DNA of 64,000 nucleotides from Phycisphaera mikurensis NBRC 102666 (GCA_945878575.1 CAMDUB010000002.1:1-64000); one strand, 5' to 3'. Positions 1 through 8,725 are shown, counted from the first letter of the stretch. A program made the numbers and translations. The notes: a model not told the origin generated them from the sequence alone.

Positions 1-288
1 TTGCCAACTCCCGTCCACAGATGCCGCCCCGAACACGTACTGGCCAGCCTGCGGTGCCGTAAACCTGTGGAACGTTGCATGATGAATGTCGGGCTGCCAG
101 GGCGGCCCGCCACACGGACCCGGAACGGTCCAAGCCGGAAACGAGAGCAGCGATGCCACCTGCGTCACGCCCAGCGCGAGCGGCTGCGCACTCTCGCAAG
201 TGGGCTGCCCACCACCAATCGACGCGTACTGGGCGTGAACCGCTGAAGCGAGCGCGAGCGCCGCCGCGACTTGGATGATCTTCTTCAT
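1..288 (-). CDS. Secreted protein of unknown function, truncated by the window edge
   Basis: The reverse strand from 288 reads open to base 1 with no stop, which is why the ORF track omits it; 96 residues are visible. It starts ATG AAG AAG with a strong GGGAGG Shine-Dalgarno about 10 bases upstream. The N-terminus is a classical Sec signal peptide: a short basic start, a hydrophobic Ala/Leu-rich core and a cleavage site near VHAQ. The mature part begins with a Cys-containing segment (TCESAQPLALG) and runs into a stretch (FHRFTAPQAGQYVFGA) that looks like the start of a beta-sandwich of the pre-peptidase C-terminal or similar extracellular type. The family cannot be named from this much. It is divergent from the SUMF1 lipoprotein, with a 258-base structured region between them. 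Confidence 0.75.
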   Translation of the reverse strand, partial: MKKIIQVAAALALASAVHAQYASIGGGQPTCESAQPLALGVTQVASLLSFPAWTVPGPCGGPPWQPDIHHATFHRFTAPQAGQYVFGAASVDGSWQ

Positions 289-313
289 GTCGTGATTACC
301 TCCCGGAGCACCC

Positions 314-412
314 GGCCCCGTGGGGCAAAGGCTACCGGGGAATGCTCTTAACACCAAGAGTAGCCTTCCACTGGAATCACCGACAACCCCAGTCGGCAGG
401 ATTGCACCTGCC
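314..412. promoter_or_regulatory. Hairpin-rich intergenic region between divergent exported-protein genes
   Basis: The 258 bases between the start codons at 288 (minus) and 547 (plus) carry several inverted repeats. GCCCC/GGGGC lies at 315-326. A nested hairpin pairs GGCTA (330-334) with TAGCC (361-365) and CTCTT (345-349) with AAGAG (356-360). GGCAGG/CCTGCC lies at 395-412, itself flanked by CCCC and GGGG. On the minus strand this would be the 5' leader of the truncated secreted protein. I could not match it to a riboswitch class I know, so the regulatory role is inference. Confidence 0.4.
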
Positions 413-546
413 AGAAGGGGCAGCCTCAAACCAAGACCCTTTCCGATAAAGACCGGCGGCGGATTAAGTAGCATGATGACGCCCGTTTGGCTCGCGAGGG
501 CAGCGTGCAGTTACGGCAAAACAACGACCAATATGGGGGTCGGCGC

Positions 547-1800
547 ATGAGCTTATTCACAGCACGTACATTTCTAAACGCACTCACCAGCACACTACTC
601 ATCACGGGTCTGTCGGCGTGCGGCGATGGCGACCCCGGTAGTGAGACGCCCCTAGTTCCCGAACGAACGAAAAACTCGACGACCAACACCACAACTGATG
701 TGTCCGTACCGTGGGCTCGAGTTCTCGAGGCAATTCCGGATCCCACGGTCGTTAAAGACTCTGATTTGCGCGACGCAATTACCAAGAGCGGCATGCCATG
801 GCGTATTCAGCACAATTCCACGGGCATCGAGTTACTCTTCGTGCCTTCCGGCGAGTTCATCATGGGCAAGAGCCCTGGAGATGACCAAGCCTTACCTTGC
901 GAACTTCCTGCACACCGAGTGCTGATTTCTACGGGGTTCTACATTGGCAGGACCGAGGTCACACAACAACAGTGGAGTAAACTCGGTCTCCGAAATCCAA
1001 GCCCCTCCCAAACACTCGCGGATGAGCGGCGTGCTACCGAGATTCACAGGTTGCTTCAGCGGGGGTACACGCAGGAGGAAGTAGATAGTTCTGTTGGTCC
1101 TCCGCCGAGTTTACTTGAGCAATATGGGCAGTTCCCGGTCACCGCGCTCTGGTCCGCCGGTCCTGAGTTGTGCGACTTCCTAGAAGCGTCTGGATTCCAA
1201 CTTCCCTCCGAGGCACAATGGGAGTTCGCTTGCCGCGCAGGTGTCCGGACCCCGCGGTACGGTCGAGCCGAAGAGAGTTCTTGGGTTAATGGCACGATCA
1301 ACCCAGTAGCTCAGCTGAAGCCGAACGGATTTGGATTGCACGACATGCTTGGAAATGCGATGGAAATTTGCCTAGATTCATTTTTTGATGATGCCTATAC
1401 GGTGCAGCAAGATGGCATAACAGACCCAATCTCTAGCAAAGGGAACACGCCTGCCCGTCAAGGGTTCGGTGGTTGGTCTGGGGTTCGGATCCGAGACCTG
1501 TCAGATAAAGAGCGTGATGCGGAACGAAAGGAGGCAACTCGGCTAGGCATTTCGCCCGAGGCGTATCGCGAACGCCAAAACATGCGAGACAGCTTCACTG
1601 AAAGCCGCACTATTCGGGGTGGATTTAGCCAACCGTCCTGTCGCGCATCATGGAGGGGCAGCCATAGCTTGTTCAGCTCGCGCTTGGATTTCGTAGGTGT
1701 TCGTGTGATCCGAGCCACCGCAGGACTCACAATCGATTGGGGCAAGTTGGAAATTTCAACTCTCGCCGCTACTCCGCCGCAGTCAAGCTATTCGCGCTGA
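547..1800 (+). CDS. SUMF1/FGE-sulfatase-domain lipoprotein
   Basis: The ORF track starts at 487, but the ATG at 547 (after GGGGG) gives a proper lipoprotein signal peptide with lipobox LSAC, so I use that start (417 aa). After a Ser/Thr/Asn linker comes a segment shared with the other two SUMF1 proteins here (WARVLEAIPDPTVV...SGMPWRI), then a C-type-lectin-like SUMF1 domain (FVPSGEFIMGK, FYIGRTEVTQQQW, LPSEAQWEFACRAG, GLHDMLGNAMEI, IRGGF, GVRVIR). True formylglycine-generating enzymes have a C-terminal cysteine pair in the RGGS region. Here only a single Cys is visible and the GN-WEW core is altered (GNAMEI), so sulfatase activation is unlikely. A charged insertion (about residues 315-350) is absent from its relatives. 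Probably an outer-surface or periplasmic protein of unknown role. Confidence 0.8.
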   Translation: MSLFTARTFLNALTSTLLITGLSACGDGDPGSETPLVPERTKNSTTNTTTDVSVPWARVLEAIPDPTVVKDSDLRDAITKSGMPWRIQHNSTGIELLFVPSGEFIMGKSPGDDQALPCELPAHRVLISTGFYIGRTEVTQQQWSKLGLRNPSPSQTLADERRATEIHRLLQRGYTQEEVDSSVGPPPSLLEQYGQFPVTALWSAGPELCDFLEASGFQLPSEAQWEFACRAGVRTPRYGRAEESSWVNGTINPVAQLKPNGFGLHDMLGNAMEICLDSFFDDAYTVQQDGITDPISSKGNTPARQGFGGWSGVRIRDLSDKERDAERKEATRLGISPEAYRERQNMRDSFTESRTIRGGFSQPSCRASWRGSHSLFSSRLDFVGVRVIRATAGLTIDWGKLEISTLAATPPQSSYSR

Positions 1801-1958
1801 CGCAGTTGTATCTGGCACCGTCCAGAACCCCCCTTGCTTGCGCGGTTCTGCCGACCTTGCAAAGCGTCCATCGCGTTGGGCGACTCACCTTACCACCGGT
1901 TTCTTGCCTCTCAAATTGCGAGCTGTCACCACTCCACGAAGGCATCTCGTGATGAAAC

Positions 1959-2723
1959 CTACCTACCGCTCGGAGGTAACCCTCGCAAATGCGATGGATG
2001 CCCGGTTCGGCTCGACTTTCCTAAGTTGCAATCAGCGCAACTCGTGATCAAGTTATTACGATCGTTGACGTTCACATAGGTCTTGCCATCGATCGTCTGG
2101 GAAGTCATGAGTTCGCCATAATTTTGTCGCCAGATAGCTTGCGAAATGATGTGGTCTACATGCAAACTAACAACTGGTGCTGAACGACCACAGTAGTGAC
2201 ACGTATGCGCGTCGCGGTCAAGGACTTCGTATCGCGTTCGAACACTGATCCCGACTCGCTTCACTGTAGAAGGGACAGTATCGCGCGCTGCAATGATCGG
2301 TGCGGAGACATAATCACGAAATCTGCGCATCAAACTCTCTGCCTTTGCATCGTCCAGCACGCAGCCAGATGCCTGCGGAATGAATCCAAAGTCTGCTTTA
2401 TCGTTTACGGGAAGTATCTCTCCCTTTGTGTAGTCGGCAAGTCTCTCAAAGCGAACGTGGACGTACTGTTTTTGCTTCGTCTCCTGATTTTTTGCCCAAT
2501 GGTGGTTCACGTACGGCTTGGAAAGCACAACGCCGGACGCAATGATTCCGGTCAAGCCCTTGCCAGTCTTCTTCAGTAGTACGGCATCGCCCTCAAGTGG
2601 CTTCTTACTGATACAAGACCATTCACGGACGTAGAAACCAATCTGTTCCATGTCGCGTAATGCTTGCGGCCAATCCTTGAATGTCCACTTCGCTGGATTC
2701 CAAACTAACAAGTAGGTCTTCAT
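1959..2723 (-). CDS. EVE-like domain / HNH endonuclease fusion
   Basis: I start at the ATG at 2723, preceded by AGGAGG at ideal spacing, rather than the upstream start at 2765. The protein is 254 aa. Residues 1 to about 100 (MKTYLLVWNPAKWTF, GDAVLLKKTGKGLTGIIASG, VNHHWA) resemble the EVE/PUA-like domain that in restriction systems reads modified bases. Residues 160-236 are an HNH nuclease: CHYC and CADC zinc knuckles, the DH pair at 190-191 (HVDHIISQ) and NNLITSC. HNH proteins of this layout are known or suspected modification-dependent restriction enzymes. The C-terminus is short and Arg/Gly/Pro-rich and may be slightly altered. It stands alone among exported-protein genes, with no methylase nearby, which fits a type IV-like restriction role (inference). 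Confidence 0.75.
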   Translation of the reverse strand: MKTYLLVWNPAKWTFKDWPQALRDMEQIGFYVREWSCISKKPLEGDAVLLKKTGKGLTGIIASGVVLSKPYVNHHWAKNQETKQKQYVHVRFERLADYTKGEILPVNDKADFGFIPQASGCVLDDAKAESLMRRFRDYVSAPIIAARDTVPSTVKRVGISVRTRYEVLDRDAHTCHYCGRSAPVVSLHVDHIISQAIWRQNYGELMTSQTIDGKTYVNVNDRNNLITSCADCNLGKSSRTGHPSHLRGLPPSGR

Positions 2724-2801
2724 ATCAATCAAGCCTCCTGTGAGTTCCGCGATGAAAGCCAACAACTAGGGTTCACACTGATTGTTCAACTGTGATTTAA
2801 T

Positions 2802-4265
2802 TTATGGATTTCGCGCGGTACGGAATCCCACCGTTTGAGCGCTGGTGTTCGACGCGTCATAGTTACGATCGGAAGAGCGCACCCACTGGTAGTAATAGGA
2901 TCCACCACGCATTACGTGTCCAAATGAACTTGGGCTTGCGCCAGTTGGATTTACGGACGGACTTACCAAGTAGTAACTGACTTCGTACCAATCACTCACT
3001 AGCTCCCAGACATTGCCCAGCATGTCGTACAACCCGAGGGCATTTGGCCACTTGCCACCTACGGCGTGGGTCTGCCACTGAGAGTTCTCTGCAAGCCAAG
3101 CGATTTCGCCTGCCTGCCAGTCGTTGTTCGTGCCATCAGGACTCTGCGGCCCTGAGTGGAGCGCGGTAGTGGTACCGGCGCGGCACGCGAACTCCCACTC
3201 CGCCTCTGTCAGTAGCCGCATTCCCGTCGCGGAAAGGTACCCCTGAACGCTATCCCATGACACTCGCTCCACCGGGCGGTAGGCGGAATCCGCATGGCCT
3301 GAAAAGGCACTCGGATTGGCACTCATTTTTGCGACCCACTGCGACTGCATCACTTCATACCGGCCAACATAGAAAGCGTTCGTCAGCGTGACCTCGTGCG
3401 CCGGGCTCTCGTCGCCACCGCACGCCGTGCAGCCCATCGGGAACTGACCGGGCGGCACCAACAACATTTCCATCTGCGTGGCCGTGTCACGCACGCGCCA
3501 AGCGAGGCCACTCGCAGTGATGGCAGTGCGGAGTGCTGCGTTTATCACAACAGTCGGGTTCGGCAACGCTTCCACAAGAGTTGCCCAAGCAGGTACGACT
3601 ATGTAGAAGTACGAAAACAAACCGTCAGCAGTCGCTACACCTTTCACGCCGGTAACTTCCACTGACACTGCGCCAGCAGATCCAGCCGGCGTAACAGCAG
3701 TTACTGTGGTCGCATTGACTGCAACTACATCAGTTGCAGGGATTCCGCCGATTTTGACTCCGGTGGCACCACTGAGGAATGTTCCAGTGATCGTGATTGT
3801 CGTACCGCCAGAATAGATTCCTAAACTCGGCGATACAGATGCAATCGCTAACTGCACATAGGTGTACGGCTCAGGGGCTAGGTTTGTGCTGGCACCGGCG
3901 ACGATGGCTATCGGCGCTTTACCCGCTGAGCCGGCTGGCGTGACTGCCTTCACCAATGTCGGCGAGAGAACCTGAAGACTGGTGCAAGCAACGCCCCCAA
4001 TCTTTATAGCCGTTGTAGCAGCGAGGTTAGTACCAACGATCGTGATCTGAGTGCCACCGAAGATGGACCCTTGCAAGGGAGTCACCGAAGTGATCGTGCC
4101 TGGACATGAACCCCAATCTGCTAACACTTGAGCGAGATCTGCGCCGTTGACCTGTCCGTCACCAGTGAGGTCACTTTGGCACTGCCCTTGCGCTTTGAAC
4201 GTTAGGAGACCGAAAGTCATGATGACTGTGGCGATAAAAAATTGGAGAGTGTTTAGCGATCTCAT
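2802..4265 (-). CDS. Secreted dockerin-IPT-IPT-SUMF1 protein
   Basis: The track ORF begins at 4469. The ATG at 4265, with AGGAG upstream, gives a clean signal peptide (MRSLNTLQFFIATVIMTFG...AQG), so I use that start (487 aa). Directly after cleavage comes one dockerin-type calcium repeat ([21 protein letters not shown]) bracketed by cysteines. Then follow two IPT/TIG immunoglobulin-like domains (ITSVTPLQGSIFGGTQITI; IASVSPSLGIYSGGTTITI), the WATLVEALPNPTVV linker and a SUMF1 domain (LVPPGQFPMGC, FYVGRYEVMQSQW, LLTEAEWEFACRAG, LGLYDMLGNVWELV, MRGGSYYYQWVRSS). The Cys pair of active FGE is absent near RGGS. It is a close paralogue of the gene at 7201 in identical domain order, but lies on the other strand. 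Probably an exported carbohydrate- or protein-binding protein; no reaction can be named. Confidence 0.85.
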   Translation of the reverse strand: MRSLNTLQFFIATVIMTFGLLTFKAQGQCQSDLTGDGQVNGADLAQVLADWGSCPGTITSVTPLQGSIFGGTQITIVGTNLAATTAIKIGGVACTSLQVLSPTLVKAVTPAGSAGKAPIAIVAGASTNLAPEPYTYVQLAIASVSPSLGIYSGGTTITITGTFLSGATGVKIGGIPATDVVAVNATTVTAVTPAGSAGAVSVEVTGVKGVATADGLFSYFYIVVPAWATLVEALPNPTVVINAALRTAITASGLAWRVRDTATQMEMLLVPPGQFPMGCTACGGDESPAHEVTLTNAFYVGRYEVMQSQWVAKMSANPSAFSGHADSAYRPVERVSWDSVQGYLSATGMRLLTEAEWEFACRAGTTTALHSGPQSPDGTNNDWQAGEIAWLAENSQWQTHAVGGKWPNALGLYDMLGNVWELVSDWYEVSYYLVSPSVNPTGASPSSFGHVMRGGSYYYQWVRSSDRNYDASNTSAQTVGFRTARNP

Positions 4266-4561
4266 ATCTAGACTCCTGTTGGTATGACCCGGAAAGCCCC
4301 CGACGCACGATGATCCGATGTTACTGCGTCCAAACGGGAAGTCGTTGGTGGTAGTGGTGAGGCTGGTCACTAGTTCAAACGCGCAGTAGACCGATGCAAT
4401 CGGGTGAACAGTCCACAGCGCGTGCCGCGGCATGATTTCTGACGCCTCAGGCGCTCGTTTCTCCCCCATTGCGAGCCGGCGGGTGTTCGGGAATCACCGA
4501 ACCGCGCCACGCCCGGAATTGTTGTTGGCTTCGCGTGCTAGCCGTAGTACCTTTGGACGCT

Positions 4562-5836
4562 ATGGCACAATCGAAACACACCGGGCGGACTTGTCCACTA
4601 CTCGCGAAGTCAGGGCTGGTGGCTGCGTTCCTTGCAACGGCGGGGGTTGCTGCAATGCAGCAAAGCGCACAAGCGGCTGGGACCGTCCGATGCTGGGGAG
4701 CCAACTATAAAGGCCAGTGCACGATCCCGACGGACCTCGGCACCTGCACCGCCATCGACGCGGGCAACTTACACACCGTCGCCCTCGGCACCGATGGCGC
4801 CGTCCGCGCATGGGGCGACAACTTCTTCGGCCAGCGCGACGTCCCAATCGACCTAGGCCCGTGCACCGCCATCGCCGCGGGCGGCAATCACACCGTCGCC
4901 CTCCGCACCGACGGCGCCGTTCGCGCGTGGGGCTGGAACAACACCCTCCAGTGCAACGTCCCGGCGAACCTCGGCCCCTGCACCGCCATCGCCGCAGCCG
5001 CCTATCACACCATCGCACTCCGAATCGATGGCGCCGTCCAGGCGTGGGGCTATAACAACTTCGGCCAGAGCACGATCCCGACGGACCTCGGCACCTGCAC
5101 CGCCATCGCCGCGGGCCGCAATCACACCGTCGCCCTCCGCACCGACGGCGCCGTTCGCGCGTGGGGCGACAACGACACCTGGGGCCAGTGCAACGTGCCG
5201 GCCGACCTCGGCACCTGCACCGCCATCGACGCGGGCGGTTGGCACACCGTCGCCGTCCGCACCGACGGCGCCGTTCGCGCGTGGGGCGAAAACGGCTACG
5301 GCCAGTGCACGATCCCGACGAACCTTGGGGCCTGCACCGCCGTCGCCGCGAGCTACCGCTACACCGTCGCCCTACGCACTGATGGCGCCGTCCGCGGATG
5401 GGGCGACAACGGCTACGGCCAGCGCGACGTCCCAATCGACCTAGGCCCATGCACCGCCATCGCCGCGGGCGGCAATCACACCGTCGTGATCGCCGGGCCA
5501 CTGCTTCCCGACTCCGACGGCGACGGCCGGCCCGACGCGACCGACAACTGCCCAACCGTCTCCAATCCGACACAAGCCGACTGCGACGGAAACGGAATCG
5601 GTGACGCGTGCGAGAGGGGCTTCGCGGACTTCAACGTAAACGGCATCCCCGACTACTGCGAGTGCATCGCGGATCTCTTCGTTGATCAGCAAGTGAATGG
5701 CGCCGATCTTGGCGCACTCCTCTCCCAGTGGGGTCCTGCGACCGCGGCAACCGTGAGCGACCTCAATCGCGACGGGAGAGTCGATGGCGCAGACCTCGGC
5801 TATCTGCTTTCAAACTGGGGCCCTTGCACAAACTGA
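4562..5836 (+). CDS. Secreted RCC1-propeller protein with TSP3 and dockerin tail
   Basis: I choose ATG 4562 over the track start at 4469 because it gives an N-terminal signal peptide (MAQSKHTGR...[11 protein letters not shown]); the Shine-Dalgarno is weak. The 424-aa protein has seven RCC1-type repeats of about 39 aa, each WGxNxxGQ then P-DLGx[18 protein letters not shown], consistent with a complete seven-bladed beta-propeller. Each blade carries two cysteines about nine residues apart, unusual for RCC1. Next come thrombospondin type 3 calcium motifs ([26 protein letters not shown]) and a two-repeat dockerin tail ending WGPCTN. The repeats are almost identical in DNA sequence. A close paralogue follows 26 bases downstream. 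Exported binding protein; ligand unknown. Confidence 0.85.
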   Translation: MAQSKHTGRTCPLLAKSGLVAAFLATAGVAAMQQSAQAAGTVRCWGANYKGQCTIPTDLGTCTAIDAGNLHTVALGTDGAVRAWGDNFFGQRDVPIDLGPCTAIAAGGNHTVALRTDGAVRAWGWNNTLQCNVPANLGPCTAIAAAAYHTIALRIDGAVQAWGYNNFGQSTIPTDLGTCTAIAAGRNHTVALRTDGAVRAWGDNDTWGQCNVPADLGTCTAIDAGGWHTVAVRTDGAVRAWGENGYGQCTIPTNLGACTAVAASYRYTVALRTDGAVRGWGDNGYGQRDVPIDLGPCTAIAAGGNHTVVIAGPLLPDSDGDGRPDATDNCPTVSNPTQADCDGNGIGDACERGFADFNVNGIPDYCECIADLFVDQQVNGADLGALLSQWGPATAATVSDLNRDGRVDGADLGYLLSNWGPCTN

Positions 5837-5838
5837 AT

Positions 5839-5862
5839 CACTCACACCAACACGGAGACACC
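5839..5862 (+). repeat. Duplicated 5' leader, copy 1
   Basis: CACTCACACCAACACGGAGACACC stands immediately before the ATG at 5863 and recurs with one extra base immediately before the ATG at 8726. It contains the GGAG ribosome-binding element. Beyond the start codon both genes also continue ATGAAGAAC, although the proteins are unrelated. This suggests the leader spread with a duplicated expression cassette or recombination start. Confidence 0.7.
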
Positions 5863-7140
5863 ATGAAGAACAATCCATGTTGCACGCGCGATCGATGGAA
5901 ATCAATGCACACGGTGCTTGCTGTGACGTTTCTTGCCGCCGCGGGGTTTGTGGCGGTGGAGCAGAGTTCTTGCGCGGATGGGCTAGTGCAATGCTGGGGA
6001 GACAACTGGGGTGGACAATGCCTCACGCCCGATGACCTCGGAACATGCGCGAGTGTCGCGGGCGGGAAATACCACACCATCGCACTCCGAAGCGATGGAA
6101 TCGTCCGATGCTGGGGAAAAGACAACGACGGCCAGTGCAACACACCCAGCAACCTCGGGACATGCTCAAGCGTCGCGGGGGGAGAATTTCACACCATCGC
6201 ACTCCGAAGTGATGGAACCGTGCGATGCTGGGGTTTGAACAACTACGGCCAGTGCAACACACCAGGCGACCTCGGAACATGCTCAAGCATCGCGGCAGGA
6301 TCCTGGCACTCCATCGCACTCCGAACTGATGGCGCCGTCAGGTGCTGGGGACGTAATGCTGACGGAGAATGCAACACGCCCACGGATCTCGGACCGTGCT
6401 CAAGGATCGCGAGGGGAGCGTGGTACTCCATCGCGATTCGAACCGATGGAGCCGTCAGATGCTGGGGACGCAACATCGAGGGTCAGTGCAACACGCCCGC
6501 GGATCTTGGGACATGCTCAAGCGTCGCGGGGGGCTTCTACCACACCATTGCACTCCGAAGCGATGGGACTGTGAGATGTTGGGGAAGTAATGACTACGGA
6601 CAGTGCAACACGCCAACAGACCTCGAGGCATGCTCAAGCGTCGCTGCAGGGATCGTGCACTCCGTCGCACTCCGAAGTGATGGGATAGTGAGATGCTGGG
6701 GAAACAATGGCTTCGAACAGTGCAATTTGCCCGCTGACCTCGGGAACTGCTCAACCATCGCGGGGGGAAACTACCACACCATCGCAATCGCGGGACTACC
6801 ACCTATCGACACCGATAGCGACGGTCGCCCCGACTCCACTGACAACTGCCCCACCATCGCAAACCCAACGCAAACTGACTGCGATGGCGACGGCATAGGT
6901 GACGTGTGTGAACTCGCTGCCGGTGCACCGGACTTCAACCACGACACGATTCCCGATACCTGCCAATGTCTCGCAGATCTATTCGTCGACCACCAAGTTA
7001 ACGGTGCAGACCTCGGCATCGTGCTGTCTCAGTGGGGCCCGGCGAACACAGATACCGTCAGCGATATGAATCGCGACGGCCAAGTCAATGGGGCAGACCT
7101 CGGGCATCTGCTCGGGGCTTGGGGTCAATGTACTAACTAA
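5863..7140 (+). CDS. Secreted RCC1-propeller protein with TSP3 and dockerin tail, second copy
   Basis: The start at 5863 ([12 protein letters not shown]) follows GGAG in a conserved leader; the track start at 5728 lies inside the previous gene. The protein is 425 aa: a signal peptide ([16 protein letters not shown]), seven RCC1 blades ([27 protein letters not shown] and so on, with HTIALRSDG and VRCWG), TSP3 motifs ([26 protein letters not shown]) and a double dockerin tail ([28 protein letters not shown]). Its domain order equals that of its neighbour. The repeats resemble each other more within each gene than between the two, which suggests repeat homogenisation after duplication. The stop codon sits inside a tandem TAACTGAC repeat. 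Role unknown; presumably calcium-stabilised and extracellular. Confidence 0.85.
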   Translation: MKNNPCCTRDRWKSMHTVLAVTFLAAAGFVAVEQSSCADGLVQCWGDNWGGQCLTPDDLGTCASVAGGKYHTIALRSDGIVRCWGKDNDGQCNTPSNLGTCSSVAGGEFHTIALRSDGTVRCWGLNNYGQCNTPGDLGTCSSIAAGSWHSIALRTDGAVRCWGRNADGECNTPTDLGPCSRIARGAWYSIAIRTDGAVRCWGRNIEGQCNTPADLGTCSSVAGGFYHTIALRSDGTVRCWGSNDYGQCNTPTDLEACSSVAAGIVHSVALRSDGIVRCWGNNGFEQCNLPADLGNCSTIAGGNYHTIAIAGLPPIDTDSDGRPDSTDNCPTIANPTQTDCDGDGIGDVCELAAGAPDFNHDTIPDTCQCLADLFVDHQVNGADLGIVLSQWGPANTDTVSDMNRDGQVNGADLGHLLGAWGQCTN

Positions 7141-7170
7141 CTAACTGACTAACTGACTAACTGACTAACT
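7131..7170 (+). repeat. Short tandem repeat with stops in every frame
   Basis: The end of the RCC1 gene runs into TACTAACTAACTAACTGACT and on through further ACTAACTG units, about 40 bases of 4-mer and 8-mer repeat. TAA and TGA codons occur in all three forward frames. The gene's own stop at 7138-7140 lies within it. No stem-loop is visible. It may be a slippage-prone tract or a fail-safe translation stop. Confidence 0.75.
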
Positions 7171-7200
7171 CGCACTCAACACTCGAATCACAAACACCCC

Positions 7201-8658
7201 ATGCCCCCCAAACTCCAAACCGCCATCGCCCTTCTCACCCTCGCCCTCGCACTCCCCGCTTCTGCGCAGTCATGTCGCAGCGACCTGAACGGCGACGGTC
7301 TGGTGAACGGCGCGGACCTCGGCATCATGCTTGCGGACTGGGGCTACTGCGCGGCCACGATCACGTCGGTCAGCCCGGCTCAGGGCGGCGCGCAGGGAGG
7401 GACGGTGATCTCGATCACGGGGACCGGCTTGTCGACGACGAGCAGCGTCAAGATCGGCGGCGTTGCCTGCACGAACGTGACCGTCCTCACTCCGACACTG
7501 GTGCGTGCCACCACCCCGCCCGGCCCGTTGGGCGAGGCGTCCGTTGCCGTCACGACGAACGCGGGGACCACGCTTGCGCCGACCCCGTTTACATACGTCC
7601 TGCAGCAGGTGTCTTCGATTGTCCCGAACACCGGTAGCTACACGGGCGGCACGGCGATCACGATCACAGGCGCGTATCTCGCGGCGACGACAGGCGTGAC
7701 CATCGGCGGCGTTCCCGCCACGAATGTGGTGGCCGTCAGCGCAACGCAGGTGACTGCGGTGACGCCAGCTGGCTCAGTCGGCGCGGTGGATGTGGTGATC
7801 ACGGGGACGAAGGGCGCGGTGACGGTGGCGGGTGGATTTACGTATCAACCGATCATCGTGCCGACGTGGGCGACGCTGGTGGAGGCGATGCCCGACCCGG
7901 CAGTCGTGACTGATGCGACGTTGCGTGCGGCGATCATGGCGAGCGGATTGGCCTGGCGCGTGCGTGATACGGCGACGCAGATGGAGATGTTGTGCGTGCC
8001 GCAGGGGACGTTCCAAATGGGCTGCACGGCGTCGAATCAGTATGGGTGTAACGGCGATGAGAACCCCACGCACTCGGTGACTTTGACGCAGGCGTTCTAC
8101 ATGGGTCGTTATGAAGTGACGCAGGGGCAGTGGTTTGCGAGGATGGAGTCAAACCCGAGTTACTTCGCCGGGCAGTCTGACTCTGCAAGCCGCCCGGTGG
8201 AGCAGGTGAGTTGGAACACCATTCAGGGCTTCCTGAGTGCCACGGGCATGCGTTTACCGAGCGAAGCGGAGTGGGAGTATGCGTGTCGGGCGGGTACGAC
8301 GACGGCGTTCAACAACGGGAGTAGTGATGACGCCACTGTGGGAACGATTGCGTGGTTTCCGACGAACTCCGATAGTCAGACTCACGTCGTTGGCGGCAAG
8401 GCAGCGAACGCACTTGGCCTGTATGACATGGAAGGTAACGCATGGGAGTGGGGGAATGATTGGTATGACAGCAATTACTACTCGGTGAGTCCATCGACGA
8501 ACCCGCTTGGTCCGGTGTCTGGTAGGTACCGCGTGATTCGCGGCGGTTCTTGGCGCGGCAACTACGCCGCGCTCTACGTGCGCTCTTCGTACCGCGGCTA
8601 CTCCGGGCTCGACGACAAGTACTCGGACGTCGGCTTCCGCGTCGCGAGGAACCCCTGA
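7201..8658 (+). CDS. Secreted dockerin-IPT-IPT-SUMF1 protein, second copy
   Basis: 485 aa. The signal peptide (MPPKLQTAIALLTLALALPASAQ) is followed at once by a single Cys-bracketed dockerin repeat ([21 protein letters not shown]). Two IPT/TIG domains follow (ITSVSPAQGGAQGGTVISI; VSSIVPNTGSYTGGTAITI), then the WATLVEAMPDPAVV linker and a SUMF1 domain (CVPQGTFQMGC, FYMGRYEVTQGQW, LPSEAEWEYACRAG, LGLYDMEGNAWEWG, IRGGSWRGNYAA, VGFRVARNP). The fold motifs are better kept than in the 547 protein, but the catalytic Cys pair of formylglycine-generating enzyme is not seen. No Shine-Dalgarno precedes the ATG. Paralogue of 2802-4265. Confidence 0.87.
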   Translation: MPPKLQTAIALLTLALALPASAQSCRSDLNGDGLVNGADLGIMLADWGYCAATITSVSPAQGGAQGGTVISITGTGLSTTSSVKIGGVACTNVTVLTPTLVRATTPPGPLGEASVAVTTNAGTTLAPTPFTYVLQQVSSIVPNTGSYTGGTAITITGAYLAATTGVTIGGVPATNVVAVSATQVTAVTPAGSVGAVDVVITGTKGAVTVAGGFTYQPIIVPTWATLVEAMPDPAVVTDATLRAAIMASGLAWRVRDTATQMEMLCVPQGTFQMGCTASNQYGCNGDENPTHSVTLTQAFYMGRYEVTQGQWFARMESNPSYFAGQSDSASRPVEQVSWNTIQGFLSATGMRLPSEAEWEYACRAGTTTAFNNGSSDDATVGTIAWFPTNSDSQTHVVGGKAANALGLYDMEGNAWEWGNDWYDSNYYSVSPSTNPLGPVSGRYRVIRGGSWRGNYAALYVRSSYRGYSGLDDKYSDVGFRVARNP

Positions 8659-8700
8659 CGGCTTTCCTTTCCTCTCTTTCGTCTTTGTTCGCTGACGAGC

Positions 8701-8725
8701 CACTCACACCAACCACGGAGACACC
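8701..8725 (+). repeat. Duplicated 5' leader, copy 2
   Basis: CACTCACACCAACCACGGAGACACC directly precedes the ATG at 8726. It matches the leader at 5839-5862 except for one inserted C and supplies the GGAG ribosome-binding element. Confidence 0.7.

Noticed and set aside
314-412. Cobalamin or c-di-GMP riboswitch
   Set aside because: AGTC...CCTGCC and GGGGAA resemble pieces of known motifs, but the conserved cores do not align on either strand.
1801-2079. Small plus-strand ORFs (69-81 aa) downstream of the SUMF1 lipoprotein
   Set aside because: They overlap each other and the HNH gene 3' end, without start signals or protein-like composition.
4560-5573. 337-aa antisense ORF across the first RCC1 gene
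   Set aside because: Extremely Arg/Cys/Gly-rich and periodic with the RCC1 repeats; a shadow of the repetitive plus-strand gene.
4562-7140. Possible DGR or CRISPR from repeated 117-bp units
   Set aside because: The repeats are in-frame RCC1 blades; there is no spacer diversity and no reverse transcriptase.
7131-7170. Possible CRISPR-like repeat
   Set aside because: Units are 4-8 bases without spacers; a simple microsatellite.
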